Source: Pseudomonadales bacterium (GTDB taxonomy: Bacteria > Pseudomonadota > Gammaproteobacteria > Pseudomonadales > Azotimanducaceae). From it: a stretch of DNA of 64,000 nucleotides. The stretch lies in the NCBI GenBank assembly GCA_016779325.1, contig JADHNU010000002.1, positions 1 to 64,000 on the forward strand, written 5' to 3'. The notes beneath the pieces were generated by a model that was not told where the DNA came from, searched no databases, and worked only from the letters and a program-made list of their open reading frames with translations. The translations under genes were made by a program, and so were the position numbers. Positions within the stretch are counted from its first letter, which is position 1; each line of letters opens with the position of its first letter. Positions 9,133 through 16,742 of this stretch are shown here, one piece after another.

Positions 9133-10527
9133 ATGAGTCAGCCCCTTTGGTCCCAGAGCGCCACCACTTTGGCGCGCATGATCCATGAGCGGGAGGTCAG
9201 CAGCCGGGAGGTGGTCGAGGCGCATCTTGAGCGCATCGAGGCCGTGAACAGCCAAGTCAATGCAGTGACCGTGGTGCTGGCGGAGTCGGCCTTGGCGGCC
9301 GCTGATGCGGCAGATCGCACGGCCCCTCGCGGCGCCTTTCACGGCGTGCCATTTTCTATCAAGGAAAATATCGATTGCGTGGGCAGCGCCACCACCCAGG
9401 GACTGCCGGCGCTTAAGGACGCCATCCCGTCCGTGGATGGTCCCACCGTAGAACGCATGAAGGCCGCTGGGGCCATCCCCCTGGCGCGGACCAATCTGCC
9501 GGAAATGGGCCTTCGTATTGATACGGAAAATCCCCTCCGCGGGCGGACCTATAACCCCTGGAATCCCGCGGTGGCCGTGGGCGGGAGTAGCGGAGGGGAG
9601 GGCGCCGCCCTAGCTACCGGGATGTCCCCTCTCGGGCTCGGCAATGATATTGGGGGATCGCTGCGCAACCCGGCTTTCTGTTGTGGCATTACGTCCATCA
9701 AGGCCACGCCGGGGCGCATCCCCTGGGCCCTGTCCCTGGTACCCGCGGAGCAGACCATTGCCTATGGCCTCATGATTTCCGAAGGACCCATGGCGCGCAC
9801 CGTGGCCGACGTGAAGGCCGCCTACGACGTGCTGGTCGGCTGGCATCCGCGCGATCCCTTCAGCGTCAGCGCTGCCCTTGAGGGGCCGCCGGTGAAGGCA
9901 AAGCGGGTGGCTTTGGTCACCGAGGTCCCTGGGGCGACGCTGCCAGCGCCGTTCGTGGTGGCCATAGAGCGGGCTGGCGACATTCTCAAGCAGGCGGGCT
10001 GGGAAGTAAGCTACGCCCCTCCCCCGGAGCTGGAAAGGGTGCATGAAGTCTGGGCTCATCTCCTGATGGGGGATGTGCTCCCTAGCGCGCCTATGCTGGA
10101 GGCGGTCATGAGCCCAGAAGCGGCTGCGATGCTGCATCAGCTTGGGGAGCGCTATCCCGCTTCGGCTATGCCGCCGGACGTCATTCATCGCGAGCGCTAT
10201 CGCTTGAGTCAGCGCTGGTCTGCCTTCTTCCAGGATTGGCCCCTAGTGATTGGTCCCGGCTGGACCGATTGGCCCTTCCCCATCGGCAGCGATCTGGACC
10301 CGGCTACGGGCATTGATACCACCCTGAACCGGCTGCGCTTTGTGACGCCGGGCAATCTCCTGGGGCTACCCGCCATGCCCGTGCCCCTGGGCGTTGAACA
10401 AGGTCTCCCCGTGGCCGTGCAGCTATACGCCGATCGCTGGCGCGAAGATCTTTGCTTCGAGGCGGCTGGCCTGCTCGAAGGGGCCGTGGGGACCTTCACG
10501 CCGATTGCGCCGCAAGGGCGCACGTAA
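9133..10527 (+). CDS. Amidase signature-family hydrolase
   Basis: The 464-residue protein carries the amidase signature: 'GGSSGGEGAALATGMSPLGL' followed by 'GNDIGGSLRNPA'. The catalytic Ser-cis-Ser-Lys triad is visible as Lys in 'SIKENID', Ser in 'GGSSGGE' and Ser in 'IGGSLR'. Such enzymes hydrolyse amides, carbamates or ureas. No GatB/GatC partner gene is nearby and the C-terminal part differs from GatA, so it is a catabolic amidase rather than the tRNA amidotransferase subunit. The start is supported by GGGAGGAAA just upstream. Confidence 0.88.
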   Translation: MSQPLWSQSATTLARMIHEREVSSREVVEAHLERIEAVNSQVNAVTVVLAESALAAADAADRTAPRGAFHGVPFSIKENIDCVGSATTQGLPALKDAIPSVDGPTVERMKAAGAIPLARTNLPEMGLRIDTENPLRGRTYNPWNPAVAVGGSSGGEGAALATGMSPLGLGNDIGGSLRNPAFCCGITSIKATPGRIPWALSLVPAEQTIAYGLMISEGPMARTVADVKAAYDVLVGWHPRDPFSVSAALEGPPVKAKRVALVTEVPGATLPAPFVVAIERAGDILKQAGWEVSYAPPPELERVHEVWAHLLMGDVLPSAPMLEAVMSPEAAAMLHQLGERYPASAMPPDVIHRERYRLSQRWSAFFQDWPLVIGPGWTDWPFPIGSDLDPATGIDTTLNRLRFVTPGNLLGLPAMPVPLGVEQGLPVAVQLYADRWREDLCFEAAGLLEGAVGTFTPIAPQGRT

Positions 10528-10581
10528 AAATTTTTCCTTGGCGACGACGGAAATCGACCTCCCCGGCCGTATAGGTTCTAG

Positions 10582-10604
10582 GCGCGGAAGATTCGCTTCC
10601 GCGC
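10582..10604. promoter_or_regulatory. Perfect inverted repeat upstream of the EF-hand/sigma-factor cluster
   Basis: GCGCGGAAG and CTTCCGCGC (9-base arms, 5-base spacer) form a perfect inverted repeat 24 bases before the first gene of the cluster. It has no T run after it, so it is not a standard terminator. It could be an RNA hairpin in the leader or an operator. Confidence 0.4.
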
Positions 10605-10628
10605 AATCGGTCCAGGGAGTAACTGGCC

Positions 10629-10985
10629 ATGCATAGAACAGCGAAGCTTAGGCGGACCTTTGGTGTGATCGGTGTGGTGCTGGGGCTCAGCGTCCTCGCA
10701 GGCGGCGTAGTGGCGGCGCCGGGTGCAGGTCCGGGCCATCACGGCGGTGCGCAACGCCACGAAGCCGGCACGGGCCCCGGCCAGGCGGGAGAGCGTCGTG
10801 GCGAACGCGGCGAACGTGGCGAACGCGGCGAACGTGGCGAACGTGGCGAACATCGGAGCGACCGCGGCGCCCGGGATCACCAGGGCGATCGGGGGGATCG
10901 GGGACAGCGTGCTCAGCACCAGGGTATGCGCCCGCAGGTTTCTGTTTTTGAACTGGGAACGGCTACAGAGGCGCTTGGCTCATGA
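10629..10985 (+). CDS. Small secreted Arg-Gly-Glu repeat protein
   Basis: A 118-residue product with a clear Sec signal peptide (basic start, hydrophobic 'FGVIGVVLGLSVLAGG', probable cleavage near residue 30). The mature part is very polar and disordered: a His/Gly-rich stretch, then six exact Arg-Gly-Glu triplets (residues 57-74), then Asp/Arg/Gly repeats. I know no family for it. The reading frame is supported by the signal peptide and by the ATGA overlap with the next gene, which encodes a secreted EF-hand protein. It is probably periplasmic and may bind metal or polyanions, but that is a guess. Confidence 0.6.
   Translation: MHRTAKLRRTFGVIGVVLGLSVLAGGVVAAPGAGPGHHGGAQRHEAGTGPGQAGERRGERGERGERGERGERGEHRSDRGARDHQGDRGDRGQRAQHQGMRPQVSVFELGTATEALGS
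10797..10850 (+). repeat. Six tandem 9-base repeats inside the secreted repeat gene
   Basis: Six head-to-tail copies of CGYGGCGAA (Y = T,C,T,C,T,T in order), each encoding Arg-Gly-Glu. The array is in frame, so slippage would change protein length without a frameshift. Confidence 0.9.
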
Positions 10986-11551
10986 AGCTCGCGCAAAATC
11001 AAGGCAGGATTTGGCGGCTGGGAGGGACGGCGATCGTAGGCCTCCTGCTCACGTCGGCAGCGCTCGCCGCCCCAAAGGCGGTGGAAGACCGCGTATTTGA
11101 ACGCCTCGACCAAAACGGCGATGGGGTCTTAAGCCGGGAAGAGTTCCGGCTGCCGCCGCCCCCCGGGGAGCGAGAGGCAGGCCCCCACGCAAAGCGCTGG
11201 GGCGGGCGGGAGGGGGCTGAGGACCGGATGGCAGCCCTTGATGTAGATGGCGATGGGTACATCAGCCCCGTGGAGTTTGTCCTGCCAGCGCGGGGGCCGC
11301 TGCAGCATGCGGATCGGGATGGGGACGGCGTGCTCACGCGCGCGGAGCTTGAGGCCCAGCTTGACGGTAGAAAGGGTCGGCGAACGGAACGGGCCTGGGC
11401 TTTCTTCGAGGCCAGCGACCTGAACGGGGACGACGCGCTAACGGCGGAGGAGGTTCGCCAAAGTCTTTTTGACCGCCTAGATCGCGATGGCGATGGACGC
11501 CTTGGTCCTGAGGAGCGTCCTCAACGCGGACCCTGGCATGAGGGTTCCTAG
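10982..11551 (+). CDS. Secreted protein with five EF-hand calcium-binding loops
   Basis: The 189-residue protein has a signal peptide (hydrophobic 'AIVGLLLTSAALAA', cleavage near residue 30) and five 12-residue EF-hand loops starting at Asp43, Asp87, Asp111, Asp146 and Asp167. Four follow the D-x-[DN]-G-D-G pattern and end in Glu; the fourth (146-157) has Asp instead of Gly at position six. It should bind several Ca2+ ions in the periplasm or outside the cell. It overlaps the repeat-protein gene by four bases and ends six bases before the sigma factor, so it is likely part of the same operon and may be its calcium-sensing element. Confidence 0.85.
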   Translation: MKLAQNQGRIWRLGGTAIVGLLLTSAALAAPKAVEDRVFERLDQNGDGVLSREEFRLPPPPGEREAGPHAKRWGGREGAEDRMAALDVDGDGYISPVEFVLPARGPLQHADRDGDGVLTRAELEAQLDGRKGRRTERAWAFFEASDLNGDDALTAEEVRQSLFDRLDRDGDGRLGPEERPQRGPWHEGS

Positions 11552-11557
11552 GCCAGC

Positions 11558-12106
11558 GTGTGGACCGAAGCGGAGGAGGGTGAGCGGGTTAGGCAGGTGG
11601 CCCGGGGCGATCGGCAGGCTTTCGCTGAGTTGGCGGCCCACTACCTTCCTCGGCTTGAACAATTCGCCACGCGATTGAGCGGTCGCCCTGCCCTGGGCGA
11701 GGACCTCGCCCAGGACACCCTGCTGCAGCTTTGGCTTGAGGCCCGCCGCTTTGATCCCGCGCGAGGCCGGCTCAGCACTTGGCTCTATCGTATTGCGCGG
11801 AATCGCTTTCTGGATCAGCAGCGGCAGGGCTGGCGCTGGCAGGGTTTGGAATCCCTTGAAGGCCAAGAGGGTATTTCAGATCCGGCCCTTGAGCAGTTCA
11901 GCGAGGTGCGGGAAGTGCAGCGCGCCCTGCAGCGCTTGCCCGAGCGGCAGCGCAGTGCCCTGCTGCTTTCCTACTACGAGGGCTTAAGTCAGAAGGAGGT
12001 TGCCCGGGTGCTTGGCCTGGGCCTGAGGGCTGTGGAATCGCTGATTGTGCGGGCCCGTCGCGCCCTGGGAAAATCCTTGGAGGAAGCTCATGAGAGAACC
12101 CGCTGA
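11558..12106 (+). CDS. ECF-family RNA polymerase sigma factor
   Basis: The 182-residue protein has region 2 ('GEDLAQDTLLQLWLEAR', with the following 'LSTWLYRIARNRFLD') and region 4 ('LPERQRSALLLSYYEGLS' then 'QKEVARVLGLGLRAVESLI'), the two-domain layout of extracytoplasmic-function sigma factors. The start is a GTG at 11558. The downstream gene begins 17 bases before its stop and encodes a small membrane protein, the usual place for the cognate anti-sigma factor. It should direct transcription in response to an envelope signal sensed by its neighbours. Confidence 0.9.
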   Translation: MWTEAEEGERVRQVARGDRQAFAELAAHYLPRLEQFATRLSGRPALGEDLAQDTLLQLWLEARRFDPARGRLSTWLYRIARNRFLDQQRQGWRWQGLESLEGQEGISDPALEQFSEVREVQRALQRLPERQRSALLLSYYEGLSQKEVARVLGLGLRAVESLIVRARRALGKSLEEAHERTR

Positions 12107-12422
12107 AACCGCTGAAGAGCGGGCGCGCCTAGAGGCCTGGCTTGATCGCTACACGGTGACCCCCGCGGCTGATTTGGAGCGCCTTCTTTCAAGCCTGCCT
12201 CCGCAGGCGGCGGCGCTTGCCGCTCGAGATCGAAGACGGCGCGGCGTCAGCGGAGCAACCTGGGGCTTTTGGCTAGGCCTTTGGCGACCTGCTGCGCTGG
12301 CGGCCTTGCCCGTTCTGCTGGGGTTCGCTTTGAGTTCAGCGATCCCCCCAGGGGCCGGGGAGAACTGGGAAAGCTCTGAGCAATGGGTGTTTGCAGCGGG
12401 CGGAGAGGGGTACTACCCATGA
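12090..12422 (+). CDS. Probable membrane anti-sigma factor
   Basis: The 110-residue protein has a charged, helical N-terminal half (Arg/Glu-rich, residues 1-68) and a single membrane helix near residues 75-95 ('PAALAALPVLLGFALSSAIP'), with a short C-terminal periplasmic tail. It has no recognisable zinc-binding HxxxCxxC motif. The anti-sigma role is inferred from size, topology and the 17-base overlap with the sigma-factor gene. The stop overlaps the next start (ATGA). Confidence 0.6.
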   Translation: MREPAETAEERARLEAWLDRYTVTPAADLERLLSSLPPQAAALAARDRRRRGVSGATWGFWLGLWRPAALAALPVLLGFALSSAIPPGAGENWESSEQWVFAAGGEGYYP

Positions 12423-12916
12423 CCAGAACCCGTTTGATTCTTGTCCTTTCCCTTGGACTGAACCTTTTAGTGCTGGGCGCGGTGCTTGGCCATGCTTGGC
12501 GCGGGGGATTTGATCGGGGGCCACCGCCCTTAAGCTGGGGGCTCCGCGCGTTGTCTCCGGAGGCACGAGCCCAGGTGATGCCCCGGCTTCGGGAAAATCT
12601 TCAGGAAACGCGAGCGCAGCGTCGTGCGCTACGCCAGGCAGGGGAGGCCGTCGAGGCGGCCGTTGGACGGGAGCCTTTCGACCGACCGGGCCTCCTAGAA
12701 GCGCTTGCGGACCTGCGGGGCGCCACAAATGCCTACCAGCAACAGATGCACGAACGGGCCATCGAAGTGCTGGCAGAGCTTTCTCCGGAGGATCGCCGCG
12801 CCGTTGCCGCATTATTACTTCGCCCCGGCCCCCACCGTCATGGCACGCCGGGACCGGGAGGGCGGCCGCCGGGCCCACCGTCAGGTTTTGAGGGGCGGGA
12901 TAAAAATGTGCGCTAG
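12419..12916 (+). CDS. Periplasmic metal-sensor-like protein (CnrX/Spy-type, membrane-anchored)
   Basis: A 165-residue product with an N-terminal signal anchor ('LILVLSLGLNLLVLGAVLG') and a helical periplasmic domain of the heavy-metal-resistance family (PF13801): 'LSPEARAQVMPRLRENLQET' followed by long amphipathic helices ending in 'ERAIEVLAELSPEDRRAVA'. A Pro/Gly/His-rich tail ('GPHRHGTPGPGG') could bind metal. In the cnr system such a protein controls an anti-sigma factor, which fits the gene order here. It ends the cluster and is convergent with the next gene. Confidence 0.75.
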   Translation: MTRTRLILVLSLGLNLLVLGAVLGHAWRGGFDRGPPPLSWGLRALSPEARAQVMPRLRENLQETRAQRRALRQAGEAVEAAVGREPFDRPGLLEALADLRGATNAYQQQMHERAIEVLAELSPEDRRAVAALLLRPGPHRHGTPGPGGRPPGPPSGFEGRDKNVR

Positions 12917-12943
12917 AAAAAAGGCCCCGCGGGGCGGGGCCTT
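12915..12943 (-). terminator. Rho-independent terminator for the minus-strand PLP-enzyme gene
   Basis: AAGGCCCCG and CGGGGCCTT form a perfect 9-base stem (12921-12943) with a 5-base loop. On the minus strand it is followed by a T tract (the A run at 12917-12922), so it terminates leftward transcription from the gene at 12977-14326. It lacks a T run in the plus direction. Confidence 0.8.
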
Positions 12944-12976
12944 GGCATCCTTAAGGCTAGCTCGTAGCGCTAGGCC

Positions 12977-14326
12977 TTAAAGCTTGTTGATGGCCCCGGC
13001 AATGGCGTCCAAGGCGCCAGAGACCACGGATCGGGCGCTGGCGATGTTCATGCGCATGTAGCCATCACTCCCTTCTCCGTAGGCGGAGCCTGCATTGATA
13101 TACACGCCGGCCTTGTAGGTGAGCCAGTCCTGGAAGTTCTCCTCCCGGGTTTTGTTGCCGTACTGCGCAAGCTGACTAGGATCCATCGCGTTGATCACTT
13201 TGCCAAAGTTCAGGAAGGTCATGAACGTGCCTTCGTTCCGCACGTAGCCCACCTGGGGCATCTTCGCCTTAATGGTCTGCTCGACCAGGGTGTGCGTCCC
13301 GTCGATGTAATCCCGAGCCTGGTTGAACCAGTCCTGCCCCTCGTTATAGGCCGCCTCGTTCGCAACGACCCCGAGGGTGGACACTTCGGCCCGATGAAAC
13401 TGTTTGACCCGCTCGAGGAGAATGGGGCTCTTGGAGTAGAAATAGGCGTTCTTCATCCCTGCGAGGTTGAACGTCTTGCTGATGGCGTTGCAGGTGATGC
13501 TGTTCTCGACCACGGCTTTGTCTTTCAGCGACGCAAAGGGCACATAGCGATGGCCTTCCCGCACGAAATCGCCGTGGATCTCGTCGGCCAGCACGACAAT
13601 GTTGTGCTCCAGTGCCAGTCGGCCTAGCCGGAGGAGCTCTTCCTCGCGCCACACGTTACCCGTGGGGTTTTGAGGATTGCAGAGGATGAGGACCCGCACA
13701 TCGGGGGTCATTTTTTTCTCAAGATCGACCCAGTCAATCTCGAAGCGGCCGTTCTTCAGCACCATCGGGCTATCGACGTAGCCGATGCGCGCCGCTTTGA
13801 CCATGCTGTAGAAACCGGAGTAGGCCGGGCTCATGATGAGCGCTTTATTCTCCGGCGGCACGAAGGAGCGGAGGGCAGCAATCATGCCCGGATAGACCCC
13901 GTCGGAAATGATCATTTCCCGCGGATCGAGATCGAGGCCGTGACGCTCACCGTTCCAGCGTAGGATGCCGTCGCGCAGCCCGTCCGTTGAGGCGAGGTAA
14001 CCCCAGGTGTGGTGCGCAATCCGCTCCGAAAGGGCATTCGTAATGCAGGGCGCGCACTCGAAATCCATGGTGGCGACGCCCATGCCGTACTTAAAGACGC
14101 CGTCGGGATAGTTCCTAGACGGGCCGTCCCAGCGCGACGTATTGGTGTTCCGACGATCGTAGACCGTATCGAAATCGTAGCGGTTCCCTTTCATGGGAAT
14201 GTGCGTGCCAGCGGCGTGCGCCGCTCCGCTCCCACCGAGGGCGACGCCCCCGCTGGCCCCGGCGAGGGCGGTGAGCCCCGCACCCCGAAGAAAGGTTCGA
14301 CGGTTCAAGCCCGTGAAATTGCTCAT
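12977..14326 (-). CDS. Tat-exported PLP-dependent aminotransferase/C-S lyase (PatB/MalY-like)
   Basis: The 449-residue protein starts with a twin-arginine signal ('NRRTFLRGAGLTALAGA', Arg9-Arg10) ending near 'AAHAAG'. The rest is a fold-type I PLP enzyme of the PatB/MalY group: 'CNPQNPTGN' (216-224), 'LADEIHGDF' (247-254, Asp248 contacting the pyridine nitrogen) and 'AISKTFNLAG' (281-290, Lys284 as Schiff-base lysine). The start at 14326 is chosen because AAGGGGA precedes it and the twin-arginine motif follows. Relatives cleave cystathionine or transfer amino groups, usually in the cytoplasm; here folded export with bound PLP is implied. Confidence 0.85.
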   Translation of the reverse strand: MSNFTGLNRRTFLRGAGLTALAGASGGVALGGSGAAHAAGTHIPMKGNRYDFDTVYDRRNTNTSRWDGPSRNYPDGVFKYGMGVATMDFECAPCITNALSERIAHHTWGYLASTDGLRDGILRWNGERHGLDLDPREMIISDGVYPGMIAALRSFVPPENKALIMSPAYSGFYSMVKAARIGYVDSPMVLKNGRFEIDWVDLEKKMTPDVRVLILCNPQNPTGNVWREEELLRLGRLALEHNIVVLADEIHGDFVREGHRYVPFASLKDKAVVENSITCNAISKTFNLAGMKNAYFYSKSPILLERVKQFHRAEVSTLGVVANEAAYNEGQDWFNQARDYIDGTHTLVEQTIKAKMPQVGYVRNEGTFMTFLNFGKVINAMDPSQLAQYGNKTREENFQDWLTYKAGVYINAGSAYGEGSDGYMRMNIASARSVVSGALDAIAGAINKL

Positions 14327-14415
14327 GCTGTTCCCCTTTGCTATCTGTGACGTGCGGCGCCACTTATCGGTATGTTCGCTTCTGAGCATAGTACGCTCAG
14401 CCATAAACCGAAATG

Positions 14416-14462
14416 CCCCACTTTGGGGAGTTGTGTGCACAAAAACCGAGCGTCATGCTCGG
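14416..14462. promoter_or_regulatory. Two small inverted repeats in the divergent promoter region
   Basis: CCCCA-CTT-TGGGG (14416-14428) and CCGAGC-GTCAT-GCTCGG (14446-14462) lie in the 170-base region between the divergent PLP-enzyme and amidohydrolase genes. Either could be an operator or a leader hairpin. No regulator is assigned. Confidence 0.3.
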
Positions 14463-14496
14463 GAATTAACCGCTTTTTGGCGGGGAGGAGGCGCTT

Positions 14497-16026
14497 ATGG
14501 AGGAATTTCTAAGGCGGTGTGTGCGGTGCTTGGGTGCCCTGGGGATCATGGCAGGGGGAATGCCCTTCGCTGTGCAAGGCGCACCCCATTACGATTGGGT
14601 TCTGAGCGGCGCGCGGGTGATGGATCCGGCAACGGGCTTCGACGCCCAGGCGAATGTGGGGTTGACGGGGAATCGCATTGCAGCCATCACAGACGCCCCC
14701 CTCGAGGGCCGGCGCACGGTGGCGGCTTCCGGGCTCGTGCTGGCCCCAGGTTTTATCGATACCCACTACCACGGCACCTTGCCGATCCACTATCGCCTGG
14801 CCCTGCGTAACGGGGTGACCACCGCTATGGACCTGGAGTTCGGCACCCTTGGGGATGAGATGGCGGATTGGTACGCGGAACGCGCTGGCACCTCCCTGAT
14901 TAACTTCGGGACCGCCTCGAGCCATGAATTGGCCCGCGCAGCCGTTCTAGATGGGGTGCGGGCCCGAGACACGTCCGAGGCGGCCGCAACCCGGCGCGCC
15001 CCGCGCTGGAGTCGGGGGACGGCCTCGGAGAGCGAGGCTCGGGCCATTCGAACGCTGCTGGAGGATGGGCTGCAGGCAGGTGCCCTCGGGATTGGCACGA
15101 CCTTAGGCTACATGCCTGGGGTGGATGGGGAAGCGCTCTACGCCGTGCAAGCGCTGGCGGCGGGCTATGGGCGCCAGCTTTCCGTACATCTTCGCCGCAC
15201 GCCGGGGACGAATACGGACGAAATCAACGGCGCCCAGGAAATCTTGGCTAACGCCGTGGCCCTTGGGGCCCCGGCCATGATTAATCACTTCAATAACCCT
15301 GGCTGGCGTCAGGTTCATACATTGCTGCGGTCCCTGCAGGCCCGGGGACACAACGTTTGGGGGGAGATCTATCCCTACGCCGCTGGATCGACGTCCATCA
15401 ATGCGGTGTTCTTTGAACCGGAAAATTGGACCGGCCGGCTGGGCCGACGTTATGAAGAGACGATCTTTGATCCGGAGAGTAAGCGCTTTCTTGATCAGGA
15501 GGCTTTCCTCGCACTTCGGCAGCGGGATCCGACGCATATCATCATCTCCTACAAGATGCCCGAGACCGAGGTGGTCCACTGGCTGGGGTTACCCGGCACC
15601 ACCCTAGCGAGCGATGGCCTGCCGGCCCTCCAGCCCTTTCCTCTTGCTATGCCTTTGGAGGCGCTTCCTAACGCGCACCCCCGGGCCGCGGGCACCTACG
15701 CCAAGGCGCTGCGCCTTGCGCGGGAGCATGACTTACCGCTGATGCCCGTGCTGCGGCAAGCCAGTACGGAGACCGCCGAGCGTTTCGAAGCCATGGGGCT
15801 TAAGGCCCTTGCGGAGCGGGGACGGGTCCAAGTTGGCGCGATTGCGGATCTGGTGCTCTTTGATCCGGAAACGGTGACGGACCACGCAACCTATGAGAAC
15901 GGCAGCCTGCCGGCGACGGGCTTTGCCTATGTCTTCGTCGGCGGCGAATTGGTGCTGGAGAACGATCGGGTTCGCCTTGAGGCCACCCCCGGGGCGCCGA
16001 TCCGCTTCCCGGCGAGCCAACCCTAA
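14497..16026 (+). CDS. Exported amidohydrolase (N-acyl-D-amino-acid deacylase-like)
   Basis: The 509-residue protein has an N-terminal signal sequence ('CLGALGIMAGGMPFAVQGAP') and an amidohydrolase TIM barrel. The metal motif is 'GFIDTHYHG' (His90, His92), with 'MDLEFGT' after it, a later 'INHFNNPG' His and 'LASDG' with the catalytic Asp. The C-terminal 'GRVQVGAIADLVLFDPETV' is the composite beta-sandwich typical of D-aminoacylases and dihydroorotase-like enzymes. It probably deacylates an acylated amino acid or a related amide outside the cytoplasm. Its stop overlaps the MOSC gene start (TAATG). Confidence 0.82.
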   Translation: MEEFLRRCVRCLGALGIMAGGMPFAVQGAPHYDWVLSGARVMDPATGFDAQANVGLTGNRIAAITDAPLEGRRTVAASGLVLAPGFIDTHYHGTLPIHYRLALRNGVTTAMDLEFGTLGDEMADWYAERAGTSLINFGTASSHELARAAVLDGVRARDTSEAAATRRAPRWSRGTASESEARAIRTLLEDGLQAGALGIGTTLGYMPGVDGEALYAVQALAAGYGRQLSVHLRRTPGTNTDEINGAQEILANAVALGAPAMINHFNNPGWRQVHTLLRSLQARGHNVWGEIYPYAAGSTSINAVFFEPENWTGRLGRRYEETIFDPESKRFLDQEAFLALRQRDPTHIIISYKMPETEVVHWLGLPGTTLASDGLPALQPFPLAMPLEALPNAHPRAAGTYAKALRLAREHDLPLMPVLRQASTETAERFEAMGLKALAERGRVQVGAIADLVLFDPETVTDHATYENGSLPATGFAYVFVGGELVLENDRVRLEATPGAPIRFPASQP

Positions 16027-16742
16027 TGGCGACCCTAAGCGTGATTTTTCGCTATCCGGTGAAAAGCATGGGCGGAGAGTCTCTGGAGGCGGCTTGGCTT
16101 GGGCCGGCTGGCCTGCCGGGGGATCGGGGCTGGGCGCTCCGTCCCGAAGGCGGTGGCTCCGTGCGGGGCGCGAAGCGCTACCCCTCGCTTATGGCCTTTG
16201 CTGCGCGCTACGAGGACGCCCCGGTCCCTGGGGCGCCTGCCCCCGGGGTGCGGCTCGAAGCGCCCGATGGGCAGGTCCGGGGCAGCCGCGATCCCGACCT
16301 GGCGGCCTGGCTTAGCGCTCAGCTAGGGGAGGCGGTGGCCCTGGACGCCTCAAACCCGACGACGCCCTTTTTCGACGATGCCCCGCTGCTGCTGATGACC
16401 GAGGCCAGTCTTCAAGCCCTAGAGGCCATGGTGCCCGGGGGCGGCGAGGTCCGGCGGTTCCGCCCGAATCTGCTTCTTTCCGGGACTGGGGCGGGTTTCC
16501 CGGAAGAGGACTGGCTTGGGCGGCGGTTCCAGCTGGGCGAGGCCGTGCTAAAAGTCAGTAAGCGGTGCCCCCGGTGCATCATGACCACCTTGGGCTTTGG
16601 GGGCGTGCCCGCCGAGCCCGCGGTGCTGACGACGCTTCGGCGCGCGCGCGAAAGCTGCCTTGGGGTCTATCTTGAAGTGCTCAGGCCCGGGCGCGTGCAG
16701 CGCCACGATGCGCTGCACTGGTTAAAGGAGGAGGAGATATGA
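16026..16742 (+). CDS. MOSC-domain protein (YcbX-like without ferredoxin domain)
   Basis: This 238-residue protein has the MOSC N-terminal beta-barrel ('IFRYPVKSMGGESLEAAWL', 'GLPGDRGWALR') and the MOSC domain with a conserved Cys in 'VSKRCPRCIMTTL'. MOSC proteins bind the molybdenum cofactor and reduce N-hydroxylated compounds; E. coli YcbX has an extra C-terminal ferredoxin domain that is absent here. It sits between two hydrolase genes with overlaps on both sides, so the three are probably one transcription unit. Confidence 0.85.
   Translation: MATLSVIFRYPVKSMGGESLEAAWLGPAGLPGDRGWALRPEGGGSVRGAKRYPSLMAFAARYEDAPVPGAPAPGVRLEAPDGQVRGSRDPDLAAWLSAQLGEAVALDASNPTTPFFDDAPLLLMTEASLQALEAMVPGGGEVRRFRPNLLLSGTGAGFPEEDWLGRRFQLGEAVLKVSKRCPRCIMTTLGFGGVPAEPAVLTTLRRARESCLGVYLEVLRPGRVQRHDALHWLKEEEI

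Noticed and set aside
10549-10573. ECF-type promoter (GGAAAT ... CGTATA) before the sigma-factor cluster
   Set aside because: The spacing between the two elements is about three bases too short for typical ECF promoters, so I did not call it.
10797-10850. CRISPR array
   Set aside because: The repeats are 9 bases, contiguous without spacers, in frame and within a coding gene; no cas genes are near.
10723-11100. Ala/Asn-rich reading frame overlapping the repeat and EF-hand genes
   Set aside because: The frame at 10629-10985 has a proper signal peptide and couples by ATGA to the EF-hand gene, while this frame has no such support and would overlap two real genes.
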